Below the pieces are notes generated by a model. That model had not been told where the DNA came from. It searched no databases and worked only from the letters and a program-made list of their open reading frames with translations. This document shows, in pieces, positions 14,969-23,436 of a stretch of 46,325 bases of DNA. Every line of letters begins with the position of its first letter. Position 1 is the first letter of the stretch. The position numbers and the translations under genes are program-made. The stretch comes from Candidatus Poribacteria bacterium (GTDB taxonomy: Bacteria > Poribacteria > WGA-4E > WGA-3G). The stretch spans positions 1-46,325 of the forward strand of contig JAPPCZ010000031.1 in assembly GCA_028824685.1 (NCBI GenBank), read 5' to 3'.

Positions 14969-16255
14969 ATGAAACAAAAAGACTATTATGCAACTTTGAA
15001 CGTTTCTCGTGATGCTTCTGAAAATGAAATTAGGAAGGCTTATAGACGACTCGCATTAAAATATCATCCTGATAAAAATCCAGGAGATAAAACAACTGAA
15101 GCAAAATTCAGAGAAATCACGGAAGCTTACAATCTGCTTCAAGATAGTTTGGAAAGAAGGTTTTATGACCATCATCACCCGCCAGAACAGGGACAAGATT
15201 TAGAATACAATTTGGAAATGTCATTTGAAGATGTCAACTATGGTAAACAAGTTACATTTGAAGTAGAAGGACGCAAAATCAAGTTGATACTTAATAAAGG
15301 TGATGGGACATATCGGTTGCGCGGTGAGGGGAAAATTGGAATCTACGGTGGAGAATCAGGCGATCTTCTCGTTATTGTGAGTACTATACAAACTCCTCAA
15401 ACTATTTTGGCGGATGACGGTGCCGAGATGACATTGATTCCTGCAGGTGAGTTTCTGATGGGCAGCGATGATGAAGATGCTTATGACGAAGAAAAACCAG
15501 TACATTCAGTCTATCTGGACGCGTTTTACATGGACAAATACCCCGTGACTAATGCCCAGTATCAAGCATTTGTTGAGGCTAATTCGGAGTGGAGCAAGGA
15601 CCATGTTTCTGATCGCAATGGAAGTTATTTGAAATTCTGGAATAGAAATAGTTATCCAAGCGGAAGAGCAAAGCATCCGGTCGTTAATGTAAGTTGGCAT
15701 GCGGCGATGGCTTATGCAGAATGGGCAGGCAAGCGTTTGCCGACAGAGGCAGAATGGGAAAAAGCTGCGCGTGGCGGTTTGGTAGGTCAAAAATACCCAT
15801 GGGGAAATTCAATTGAACCCAAAAAGGCAAACTACCATATAGGCTACCATATAGGGAATGCCGACACACTACAAGGCATAGTATCACTTCTTAAACATGC
15901 ATCTAATAAGGCAAACTACGGTAAGAATATTGGTGATACTACACCTACTACACCTATTGGTAGTTTTCCTGCTAACGGCTATGATTTGTATGACATGGCT
16001 GGGAACGTAAGTGAGTGGTGCCTTGATGGATATGATGCCGATTTCTATACGTATTCCCCGCGTAAAAATCCGATTTTGGATGAAAATAGAACACGAATAA
16101 TTAAAAATGATACATTTACTAATTGCCGAGTGTTGCGCGGCGGATCCTGGTGCGATTTTGATTTGTGGACTCGGGTTAGTCATCGCTGTTGGTCTGAAGC
16201 TTCAATGATGAGTTACTACATAGGATTTCGTTGTGCAAAATCTGTAGTTTTTTAA
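14969..16255 (+). CDS. J-domain fused to SUMF1/formylglycine-generating-enzyme-like domain
   Basis: The 428-aa protein has an N-terminal J-domain (1-68) with the HPD triad at 33-35 that stimulates DnaK ATPase, a short DnaJ C-terminal substrate-binding-like beta segment (about 78-140, [15 protein letters not shown]... then [10 protein letters not shown]), and a C-terminal SUMF1/FGE-sulfatase (C-type-lectin-fold) domain (about 154-425). The latter shows [44 protein letters not shown] and RVLRGGSW...GFRCA. The DnaJ zinc finger is missing, and the CxxxxC copper-site cysteine pair of true formylglycine enzymes is not seen, so a binding or regulatory role is more likely than catalysis. A 28-residue insertion bounded by repeated KANY lies at about 287-314. 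The next gene follows closely. Confidence 0.82.
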   Translation: MKQKDYYATLNVSRDASENEIRKAYRRLALKYHPDKNPGDKTTEAKFREITEAYNLLQDSLERRFYDHHHPPEQGQDLEYNLEMSFEDVNYGKQVTFEVEGRKIKLILNKGDGTYRLRGEGKIGIYGGESGDLLVIVSTIQTPQTILADDGAEMTLIPAGEFLMGSDDEDAYDEEKPVHSVYLDAFYMDKYPVTNAQYQAFVEANSEWSKDHVSDRNGSYLKFWNRNSYPSGRAKHPVVNVSWHAAMAYAEWAGKRLPTEAEWEKAARGGLVGQKYPWGNSIEPKKANYHIGYHIGNADTLQGIVSLLKHASNKANYGKNIGDTTPTTPIGSFPANGYDLYDMAGNVSEWCLDGYDADFYTYSPRKNPILDENRTRIIKNDTFTNCRVLRGGSWCDFDLWTRVSHRCWSEASMMSYYIGFRCAKSVVF

Positions 16256-16319
16256 TTCTTTACTTTAGGTAACACCGAAAAAATTGTAAATGAATGATCT
16301 TGGAGTTAGGAGCGTGAAG

Positions 16320-18071
16320 ATGGATCAACAAAGTTTTTTGCCTACCGGAAATGTGAATGTTGGTGAGGCCATTACAGCAGATCAGGTAGGTTTTCCAAAT
16401 TCAAAAGAACATTTAATAAGAATTTTAGAATCTTTCAATTATGAGCATGTATTGATAACTTTAGCCAGGATTAATCTGCTTCTTCAGTGTTCTGAAGACT
16501 TTCTAACAGATCAAGATATTCTGCAAAGAGATTTCTGTTCCCAGTGTTTACGTAATCAAATTGATTTAAAGGGGCTGGCTGGAGGTTTGGTCTTCGGCAG
16601 GCAGTCAACTCTATACTTGCTGAGTGAAAGTGTTCGCGTCTCTGATCCGCTTTCTACTCTTACCCTGACTGGATCCTCTGATGCGAGGAATGTACTGGCC
16701 CGATGCTATCTAATTGCTAACAAATTTCTTGTTACGGCATCCCCATCTCTTGAAACGGATTCAGAAGAAAAACAGAAAAAAGAGTTATTGGTTGTATTGA
16801 TTCCGACTATGGAATATGTTATATATTCTTCTCCTAACCACCGTATCAGGAATTCTATGGTACGAACTGCGGAATTTTTACGTTTGCTTCAGAAGATGCC
16901 CTTAGAATTTGACGTGAATGAAATTTTTACTTCGACAACTGGTTTGACATTACAAGAATATCAATATCTTATTTTTGGTATACTAAGAGTGTGCTTAAGT
17001 TTTAGGTCAAATGACATTCTGAGCGGTGAGAGCCTATTCGTTAACACGCAGTTATCGCCAACACTAACCTCGTTGCATGAGAAATTAATACCTCACATTT
17101 GTATCTCAATAGATGAACTAAGAGACGAAGCAAAAAAACTTTCTGGATTAAAAAATGAGTTTCGCTTATGGCGAAAATACCCGTTGGTTGAAGTAAGTGA
17201 AAATAGAATCATGTGCATGGACATCGGTTTTCTTTTAGATAAACTCCAAACAGGAGTCTTTTGGACTATTCTGGAACAACTGAACAAAATCGAGAAAAGT
17301 AAAGGAGATAATTTTATTGCCTCGTGGGGAGAAGTTTTTGCTCGTTATACTTCGTCAATTCTGAAAAGTGGTATTGATGCTCAAAACCCATCTATGGAAA
17401 AGTGTATTATTAGTCCTAAATACGTCCAAAAGGAAGAAACTGAGTGTACTGATATTGCGGTTTGTGGTGACGATACGCTTATCTTATTAGAGTGCAAAGC
17501 TGCCGTCTTACGAGCGGAAACTAAGTTTGGTGGTGATTTTGACAAGTTTTATGCAGAGTTGAAGGAAAAAATTATTATTGGTAGTGACACTGAGGGGCCG
17601 AAAGGTGTAAAACAACTGTGTAATGCGATTAAGTCTTTAACTCATCTGGACGAAACGAAAAGACAAAGGGTTAAAGAGATAGACATTTCTAAAGTGAAAA
17701 AGATTTACCCTGTTTTGGTACTTTCTGACCGCATATTTTCTGTTCTATGCATGAACTGGTTGTTAAACTCGGAATTCCAAGCCATGATGGATGGTGTTAA
17801 CCTGATGGGACACGTGAAAGTCATGCCGCTTACCGTATTAACAATAGAAGATATTGAACTTTTAGAACCGTATCTTGGCAATACCCCTTTTCATGTTCAT
17901 TTAAATGAATGGATTGCACAGTTCAACCCAAAAAAATCTGCCCGAGGGTTTAGTGCATATTTCTATCCTTTGATCCAAAGGGAGTCTCGTGAAGACTCGT
18001 TCATGAATGAAAAATTCAATAGACTTACGGCCGATGTAATGGATTACTTTTCTTCACGGGGACTTGAGTGA
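16320..18071 (+). CDS. Unknown protein with PD-(D/E)XK-like nuclease motif
   Basis: I do not recognise this 583-aa protein. The N-terminal ~340 residues are predicted helical with no clear domain. A restriction-endonuclease-like core is visible as Asp378 (ECTDIAV), then Glu391-x-Lys393 on a hydrophobic strand (LILLECKAA), spaced as in PD-(D/E)XK enzymes, followed by further alpha/beta sequence (KKIYPVLVLSDRIF). The start at 16320 is chosen for AGGAG 7 nt upstream; an in-frame ATG at 16290 lacks a site. It lies 64 nt after the J-domain/SUMF1 gene and is probably co-transcribed, so a two-gene functional unit is plausible. Alternatives are a DNA repair or mobile-element-associated nuclease. Confidence 0.6.
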   Translation: MDQQSFLPTGNVNVGEAITADQVGFPNSKEHLIRILESFNYEHVLITLARINLLLQCSEDFLTDQDILQRDFCSQCLRNQIDLKGLAGGLVFGRQSTLYLLSESVRVSDPLSTLTLTGSSDARNVLARCYLIANKFLVTASPSLETDSEEKQKKELLVVLIPTMEYVIYSSPNHRIRNSMVRTAEFLRLLQKMPLEFDVNEIFTSTTGLTLQEYQYLIFGILRVCLSFRSNDILSGESLFVNTQLSPTLTSLHEKLIPHICISIDELRDEAKKLSGLKNEFRLWRKYPLVEVSENRIMCMDIGFLLDKLQTGVFWTILEQLNKIEKSKGDNFIASWGEVFARYTSSILKSGIDAQNPSMEKCIISPKYVQKEETECTDIAVCGDDTLILLECKAAVLRAETKFGGDFDKFYAELKEKIIIGSDTEGPKGVKQLCNAIKSLTHLDETKRQRVKEIDISKVKKIYPVLVLSDRIFSVLCMNWLLNSEFQAMMDGVNLMGHVKVMPLTVLTIEDIELLEPYLGNTPFHVHLNEWIAQFNPKKSARGFSAYFYPLIQRESREDSFMNEKFNRLTADVMDYFSSRGLE

Positions 18072-18132
18072 CAAATCCGCAACTTCTCTACTAATCTGAA
18101 AATTGATGACACAGTAATTTTATAAACGACTG

Positions 18133-18161
18133 TTGCAAAACTTACTTGATTCTTATATTTT
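18133..18161 (+). promoter_or_regulatory. Candidate promoter of aroQ
   Basis: TTGCAA (18133-18138), 17-nt spacer, TATTTT (18156-18161), 42 nt before the aroQ start codon. Confidence 0.45.
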
Positions 18162-18203
18162 AAAAACCGCTAATGCAACATAATCTATTAAAAATGGTGT
18201 TAT

Positions 18204-18668
18204 ATGAATATTCTCGTCCTTCACGGACCAAATTTGCATCTTTTAGGAAAACGACAACCAGAGATTTACGGACACCAAACATTGACTGACATCAATGGTG
18301 CGCTTGATCAATTTGTAGCAGCATCGCCTCACAATGTTGTGCTAAAAATCTTGCAATCTAACCATGAAGGCGAGCTGGTCTCCATTATCGGTGAGCATAT
18401 TGACTGGGCAGACGGTATTCTAATTAATCCTGCTGCGTATACACATACCAGCATTGCTATCCGTGATGCTCTCGCGACTGTCGGAGTCCCAGTTATTGAA
18501 ATTCACCTCTCTAACATCTACGCTCGTGAGGAATTTCGGCATCATTCTTATATATCAGGTGTTGCGGTAGGAGTCGTCGGTGGTTTTGGTGCGTATAGTT
18601 ACATCCTTGCACTTGAAGCGATGATTCATATTTTGGGTCCGAATTCAACTGATAATTTAGATGAATAA
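18204..18668 (+). CDS. aroQ: Type II 3-dehydroquinate dehydratase
   Basis: The 154-aa cytosolic enzyme dehydrates 3-dehydroquinate to 3-dehydroshikimate, step three of the shikimate pathway, as a dodecamer. The family motifs are all present: LHGPNLHLLGKRQPEIYG at the start with the catalytic tyrosine (Tyr22) and Arg17 on the lid loop, QSNHEGELV, NPAAYTHTSIAIRDAL, VEIHLSNIYAREEFRHHS with the catalytic histidine. Length is normal for the type II enzyme. It is followed after 16 nt by the DegT-type gene and probably shares its transcript. Other shikimate genes are not in the window. Confidence 0.95.
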   Translation: MNILVLHGPNLHLLGKRQPEIYGHQTLTDINGALDQFVAASPHNVVLKILQSNHEGELVSIIGEHIDWADGILINPAAYTHTSIAIRDALATVGVPVIEIHLSNIYAREEFRHHSYISGVAVGVVGGFGAYSYILALEAMIHILGPNSTDNLDE

Positions 18669-18684
18669 TTGAAGGGAATTATTT

Positions 18685-19830
18685 GTGGAACAAAAACCTT
18701 TTATACCTTTTAGTCGCCCGTGGATTGATGAGACTGAAATTGAAGCAGTGAGCGAAGTACTTGCTTCTAAATGGATTAGCACTGGTGGAAGAGTACGTGA
18801 GTTTGAACGTGCTTTTGCTGAATGCCTTGGTGTCAAACATGCAATCGCTGTGAGTTCTTGCACTGCAGCATTACATCTCAGCCTTGTTGTTAGCGGTATC
18901 GGTGTTGGGGACGAAGTGATTACGACACCTTATACCTTCACTGCGACTGCCGAAGCAATCCGATATGTCGGGGCAAAACCTATTTTTGTCGACATCAATT
19001 CTGAAACATTGAATATTGATGTTTCAAAAATTGAGCAGGCGATTACTTCGCGCACCAAGGCGATAATGCCTGTGCACATCGCTGGGTTGCCATGTGATAT
19101 GGATGCATTGCGGGAGATTTGTAAAGCAAACAATCTCGTACTTATTGATGATGCTGCACACGCTATTCCTACTGAATATAACGGACAATATATCGGAACA
19201 CTTGGTGACCTCTCTTGTTTCAGTTTTTATGCGAATAAAAATATGACCACAGGGGAAGGCGGGATGATTACCACAAATGATGATGCACTTGCTGAACCAC
19301 TCCGAACAATGCGCCTCCACGGTATTGACAAAGATGCATGGGCACGGCAATCAAAACGCAGCATTTGGCGATATGACATTACTACAGAAGGGTATAAATA
19401 TAACATGACCGATATTCAGGCAGCGATGGGTTTATGTCAACTCATGAAACTCTACAAACAGCATGAGCGGCGTCAGAATTTCGCGCAGATATATCAGTCA
19501 GAATTGGCAAAATTCCCTCAGATTAGTACTCCCTTTATACCAGAAAACCCCAAAGAACACGCGTGGCATCTCTATATTATCCAACTCCACACCGGTACCC
19601 GCGATGAATTCGTTGAATCTTTGCGTGAAGAAAACATTGAGTGTAGTGTCCACTATATTCCATTACATCTTTTTGAATTTTATCAGAAGCAGTACGGTTA
19701 TAGTGTTGGCGATTTCCCACGTGCCGAGGAAGCTTTTGAACGTGTTGTTAGCCTTCCTCTCCATCCTGGGTTATCCGAATCGGACGTACATTGTGTGGTT
19801 GATGCTATCGGTGAAGTTCTGACATCATAA
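18685..19830 (+). CDS. DegT/DnrJ/EryC1/StrS family aminotransferase
   Basis: The 381-aa protein is a fold-type I PLP aminotransferase of the sugar class, which aminates keto-sugar nucleotides for surface glycans or antibiotics. It shows WISTGGRVREFE, the SSCTAALHL phosphate-binding region, Asp156 (IDDAAHA) against the PLP pyridine nitrogen and Lys185 (FYANKNMTTGEGG) for the internal aldimine, followed by YNMTDIQAAMG and HYIPLHLFEFY. It starts with GTG preceded by GAAGGGA. Without neighbouring nucleotide-sugar dehydratases the exact product is undetermined. It ends at a repeat island. Confidence 0.92.
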   Translation: MEQKPFIPFSRPWIDETEIEAVSEVLASKWISTGGRVREFERAFAECLGVKHAIAVSSCTAALHLSLVVSGIGVGDEVITTPYTFTATAEAIRYVGAKPIFVDINSETLNIDVSKIEQAITSRTKAIMPVHIAGLPCDMDALREICKANNLVLIDDAAHAIPTEYNGQYIGTLGDLSCFSFYANKNMTTGEGGMITTNDDALAEPLRTMRLHGIDKDAWARQSKRSIWRYDITTEGYKYNMTDIQAAMGLCQLMKLYKQHERRQNFAQIYQSELAKFPQISTPFIPENPKEHAWHLYIIQLHTGTRDEFVESLREENIECSVHYIPLHLFEFYQKQYGYSVGDFPRAEEAFERVVSLPLHPGLSESDVHCVVDAIGEVLTS

Positions 19831-19884
19831 CGCCCTGATCGGTATGTTATATCATTTCTAATTGACAAATTGTCATAGCATATT

Positions 19885-20070
19885 GTAGGTCGGGTTGAGT
19901 TTACGAAACCCGACAAATCATACGGAATCATGTAGAATCATGCAGAATACCATACGCGTATTCTGCCAAGCGCATTCTACCAAGTGCATTCCGCCAAGCG
20001 CATTTGGCGTTGATTTGGATATGACACTATAAAAAGTCGGGTTTCGCTACCGCTTCTACCCGACCTGCGA
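19885..20070. repeat. Composite inverted-repeat island (R3 ends, R4 centre)
   Basis: The left end GTAGGTCGGGTTGAGTTTAC then GAAACCCGAC (19885-19914) and the right end, read on the minus strand, GCAGGTCGGGT...AGCGAAACCCGAC (20070-20036) are inverted copies. Each is itself able to fold (GTCGGGTT/AACCCGAC). Between them is an R4 copy with 14-nt tandem repeats. It fills the 299-nt gap between two genes, and no ORF of interest is inside. Confidence 0.6.
19956..20010 (+). repeat. 14-nt tandem repeats inside the repeat island
   Basis: Three adjacent units, GCGTATTCTGCCAA, GCGCATTCTACCAA and GTGCATTCCGCCAA (19956-19997), are followed by a partial unit GCGCATTTGGCG. They follow the R4 palindrome GAATACCATACGCGTATTC. 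Confidence 0.7.
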
Positions 20071-20129
20071 AATAATGTAGTGTTATCATATAGAAAAGTT
20101 ATTATCCTTGTTGAAATAGAAGAATCCAC

Positions 20130-20684
20130 ATGTCTACTTCTAAGCTCTACCAAATCATTCCCAGTGAAGTATGCTTCTCCTGTGATGTTTGCTGCCGGTT
20201 TTTGGAGTCAGACAGTCCTCTCGCCCCAATTTTTACTGAAACAGAAAAACAGCATGTAATTTCTCAAGGTGTAGATCCAACTTTTTTTCAACCAGAAGCA
20301 GACAGAAAAAGTTCACAGATTAAATTAAAACCACATGAAGACTTTTTTATCTGTCCGTTCTTTGAACCTGAAACAAGTAGATGTACAATCTATGCAAATC
20401 GTCCACTTGATTGTCAACTCTATCCCTTTACTTTGATGTTCAATGAGGACAGAAGCAGTGTCGTGTTAGGGGTGGATATGCTCTGCCCATTTGGTGAGGC
20501 ACATCTTGAAACAGAGGTGTTTCAACACCATCTACAGCATGTTATTGATTACGTCGAATCAGAAGCAGTAATGGAACAGATTGCTGCAAATTGGAGTCTC
20601 ATTGGGGAATATCAAGACACGGTGAAGGTTTTTTATACGTTCAATCAAAAATTAACACATGCAATTGCGTCCCCTAACCCTTGA
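20130..20684 (+). CDS. YkgJ-family cysteine cluster protein
   Basis: The 184-aa cytosolic protein has the cysteine-cluster pattern of the YkgJ/Fli-B family: Cys15, Cys18, Cys21 and Cys22 (CFSCDVCC) and a second set in CPFFEPETSRC...RPLDCQLYPF. These cysteines probably bind zinc or an iron-sulfur cluster; the family has no firmly established function. It is the first of three genes that overlap end to end by 26 nt each, suggesting tight translational coupling with the DUF2156 and thiamine diphosphokinase genes. Confidence 0.85.
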   Translation: MSTSKLYQIIPSEVCFSCDVCCRFLESDSPLAPIFTETEKQHVISQGVDPTFFQPEADRKSSQIKLKPHEDFFICPFFEPETSRCTIYANRPLDCQLYPFTLMFNEDRSSVVLGVDMLCPFGEAHLETEVFQHHLQHVIDYVESEAVMEQIAANWSLIGEYQDTVKVFYTFNQKLTHAIASPNP

Positions 20685-21585
20685 AGATAAACCCGTTTTT
20701 GAGACGTACGCTTCTCAAATGTGCACTTACCTATCCAGTTATGCATTTGCACCGCTTTATGTGTGGCGAAATCATTTTCAGTTCTACTGGATACCGCTTG
20801 ACGACCACCTCTGCATCTTTGCTAAACAGGGAGATGACTATTTTATGCCAATTCTGCCGATACCTTGTGCTATCGACAACCGTGCCTACCGAAAAATAGT
20901 TCGTAATGCTTATCAATTTATGTTGAAATGCAATCAGAATTCTCAGATTGCACGCATTGAAAATGTCCCAGAAGAACTACTCTCTGTTTTCAAAAATGCA
21001 GGTTTTCACGCTATCCAAAAAGAAACTGAATATGTCTATATATCAGAAGATTTAAGTGAGTTACGGGGGAATCGTTATAAACAGCAACGGAATGCTTACA
21101 ACGCATTTGGAACACGATATCCGTTGGTAAAATGTGAACCGTATCTTTCAACTGATCAGGATGCATGTTTGAATCTCTATGAGACATGGCAAAAGTCGCG
21201 CACAAAAAAATATGATGATCTAATCTATCAAGCAATGCTTGACGATTCACAATCTGCACATCAAATTGGGATAACACATGCCAAGGAATTGGGACTTGTT
21301 GGTAGGGTTGTCCGCATTGATGATGACCTACGTGCTTATACCTTCGGATATGAATTGAACAGTGGGACTTTCTGTGTGCTGTTTGAAATCTCTGACCTCA
21401 ACATAAAGGGACTGTCGCAGTTTATCTATCGGGAATTTTGTAAGGAGTTGATGGGAACTTACAAATGGATAAACGCGATGGATGATTCTGGATTAGAAAA
21501 CCTAAAACGCGTCAAATGTTCCTATCATCCAGCGAAATTGATACCATCATATAACATCTATGACAACAGCATTGATCTTCCTTAA
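20659..21585 (+). CDS. DUF2156 (phosphatidylglycerol lysyltransferase C-terminal-like) protein
   Basis: The 308-aa protein has a double GNAT-like layout. The N-terminus (MQLRPLTLEDKPVFETYASQ) and the middle segment with APLYVWRNHFQFYW, and the later region containing the RGNRYKQQRNAYNAF-type conserved basic stretch, LNLYETWQ, and YTFGYELNSGTFCVLFEISD match what I recall of DUF2156/LPG_synthase_C, which in MprF transfers lysine from Lys-tRNA to phosphatidylglycerol. There are no membrane segments here, so a soluble aminoacyl- or acyl-transferase is more likely. It overlaps both neighbours by 26 nt. Confidence 0.75.
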   Translation: MQLRPLTLEDKPVFETYASQMCTYLSSYAFAPLYVWRNHFQFYWIPLDDHLCIFAKQGDDYFMPILPIPCAIDNRAYRKIVRNAYQFMLKCNQNSQIARIENVPEELLSVFKNAGFHAIQKETEYVYISEDLSELRGNRYKQQRNAYNAFGTRYPLVKCEPYLSTDQDACLNLYETWQKSRTKKYDDLIYQAMLDDSQSAHQIGITHAKELGLVGRVVRIDDDLRAYTFGYELNSGTFCVLFEISDLNIKGLSQFIYREFCKELMGTYKWINAMDDSGLENLKRVKCSYHPAKLIPSYNIYDNSIDLP

Positions 21586-22282
21586 TGGATACTACGACAC
21601 GCGTCATCTGAATTTTTACCAGCAAGAAATAGGATTCGCCCTCAAAGAAGGTTACCCTCTTATTTGTGCTGATGATGGTATCCGAATATTTGACGAATTG
21701 AATCAAAAGGAAGGTGAGACTCTTATCCCAGATATTCTTATTGGAGATTTGGATTCAATTGAAGAAAGAACAACTGAAGCAAAACGTACCGTTGAAAAAT
21801 GGATAGGACAAACGGATAAGGATTATACCGATGGACAGTTAGCAGTTAAGTATGCGCTGGATACTTATAACTCACAACATATTATCCTTTACGGAGGATT
21901 ACCTCGTCCCGAAAGATATGAGACAGATCATTTTCTCGGCAATCTAAAACTAATGCGTTTTGGTCATTACCACGCTAAGAGTAAGCATTTCGACTATGAA
22001 GCCGAAATGCGTGACCCGCGACAAACTATCCACTATGTGTTGTCGGAATTGCGGTTTATTCGAAAAAACAACGGCTTGCAGCGAGTTTCGCTTATTGCTG
22101 ATGAACCGAACGTTGCTGTTGAAAACAGCCAAAACTTACGTTGGGACTTAACATCTCTACATATCCATCCAGACATAACAAACGCGCTTCGCAACGAATT
22201 TGTAGAGGGCGCGGAATCGGCGGAGATTCAACTGACTGAAAACTCCGCTCCCGTTTACGTGATTCACAACTGGTACGATTAG
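21560..22282 (+). CDS. thiN: Thiamine diphosphokinase-like enzyme
   Basis: The 240-aa cytosolic enzyme would transfer diphosphate from ATP to thiamine, giving ThDP. Family motifs are CADDGIRIF (36-44), PDILIGDLDS (57-66) and KDYTDGQLAV (87-96), the acidic ATP/metal site, and a GG...DHFLGNL segment (about 115-130). The C-terminal half is the beta thiamine-binding domain. The GRxDH motif of typical enzymes is changed to PERYETDH, so specificity is a little uncertain. Its product is used by the ThDP enzyme at 2991 and by KorB. It overlaps the preceding gene by 26 nt and the convergent gene by 4 nt. Confidence 0.82.
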   Translation: MTTALIFLNGYYDTRHLNFYQQEIGFALKEGYPLICADDGIRIFDELNQKEGETLIPDILIGDLDSIEERTTEAKRTVEKWIGQTDKDYTDGQLAVKYALDTYNSQHIILYGGLPRPERYETDHFLGNLKLMRFGHYHAKSKHFDYEAEMRDPRQTIHYVLSELRFIRKNNGLQRVSLIADEPNVAVENSQNLRWDLTSLHIHPDITNALRNEFVEGAESAEIQLTENSAPVYVIHNWYD

Positions 22283-23241
22283 GAATTGGATAACACTTCT
22301 TTGAGTGTTTCCGTATCCAAGTTCCCACCGCTCATTATGATTGCAACATTCTGCCCTTCTAATGTATCCGCAAGTTTATATGCAGCTGCAAGTGCAGCGG
22401 CACCAGCGCCTTCCGCTAAGTTGTGCGTATATCGCAGCACTGTTCGGATACCGGATCTTATTTCTTCTTCGTTGACCGTAACGATGTCATGGATACCGTC
22501 TTTAATAATAGAGAATGGAAGTTTGAATGGAACACGCGTCGCCAAACCATCAGCGATTGTATTACAGGAATCGGTTTCTACATGCTCTCCTTCTTTCCAC
22601 GAACGGTAGATTGCTGGTGCATTTTCTGCCTGCACTCCGATAATCTTTACATTTGGATTAATCGCCTTGGCGACGGTGATTGCTCCGCAAACTCCACTAC
22701 CGCCACCAATTGGGACAATAATTGTGTGAACATTAGGTAGATTTTCAAAAATCTCAAGTGAATAAGTGCCGACACCGTGGATGAGTGCCGGTTCCATACA
22801 TGGATGAACGTAATAAAGCCCGCGTTCTGCTTGAAGCGTATCACACAATTCGCGTGCCTCGTCAAAATCAGCACCGTGTTCAATCAATTCCGCGCCAAAT
22901 GCGTGCATCGCGCTGTTTTTCTCCGGATTGTTCCCGTAAGGAACAACGATGGTCGCTTTTACACAGAACTGCGCCGCAGCATAAGCAATGGATTGTCCGT
23001 GGTTGCCGCGTGTTGCCGTAACAACACCCTGTTTTTTCTGTTCAGTCGGCAAATTAGACATGAAATTAATGCCGCCCCGCACCTTGAAGCTGCCTGTCGG
23101 CAGATGGTTTTCATGTTTTATGTATGCCTGAAATCCGAGTTTTTCTGATAATTCGGGATAGTGGGTTAAAGGTGTTGATTTAAGAAAACGTGTGACTACT
23201 TTTCTTGCAGCAATAATTCCGTGAAATGTAACAGATTTCAA
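22279..23241 (-). CDS. Threonine/serine dehydratase-like PLP enzyme
   Basis: The 320-aa protein is a fold-type II PLP enzyme like catabolic threonine dehydratase or serine racemase. It shows the PLP lysine Lys53 (PTGSFKVRG), TATRGNHGQSIAYAA, the phosphate-binding GGGSGVCGA loop, and the C-terminal IIMSGGNLD strand. It lacks the ACT regulatory domain of IlvA, so it is more like TdcB or a related beta-elimination enzyme. It begins with TTG preceded by AGGAGAAAAAA. Its end overlaps the convergent thiN-like gene by 4 nt. Confidence 0.88.
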   Translation of the reverse strand: MKSVTFHGIIAARKVVTRFLKSTPLTHYPELSEKLGFQAYIKHENHLPTGSFKVRGGINFMSNLPTEQKKQGVVTATRGNHGQSIAYAAAQFCVKATIVVPYGNNPEKNSAMHAFGAELIEHGADFDEARELCDTLQAERGLYYVHPCMEPALIHGVGTYSLEIFENLPNVHTIIVPIGGGSGVCGAITVAKAINPNVKIIGVQAENAPAIYRSWKEGEHVETDSCNTIADGLATRVPFKLPFSIIKDGIHDIVTVNEEEIRSGIRTVLRYTHNLAEGAGAAALAAAYKLADTLEGQNVAIIMSGGNLDTETLKEVLSNS

Positions 23242-23436
23242 TTTTTTCTCCTATGAATTTTAGAATTTATTATGTTTTTAATTTAGTTTGTGTGTAATGT
23301 TTACAGCATTCTATCTTTATCTTCTTTGATTCTTTCAGATTTAGCAGTGTAATGTTCGTTGTTTACGGGTATAAAATTGAAATGTGTTTATGCGTAAAAT
23401 GTTACCAACAAACCCAACAAAACAGACTCAACAATA

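Noticed and set aside
14969..16255. Sulfatase-activating formylglycine enzyme
   Set aside because: The catalytic cysteine pair is not in place and no sulfatase gene lies nearby.
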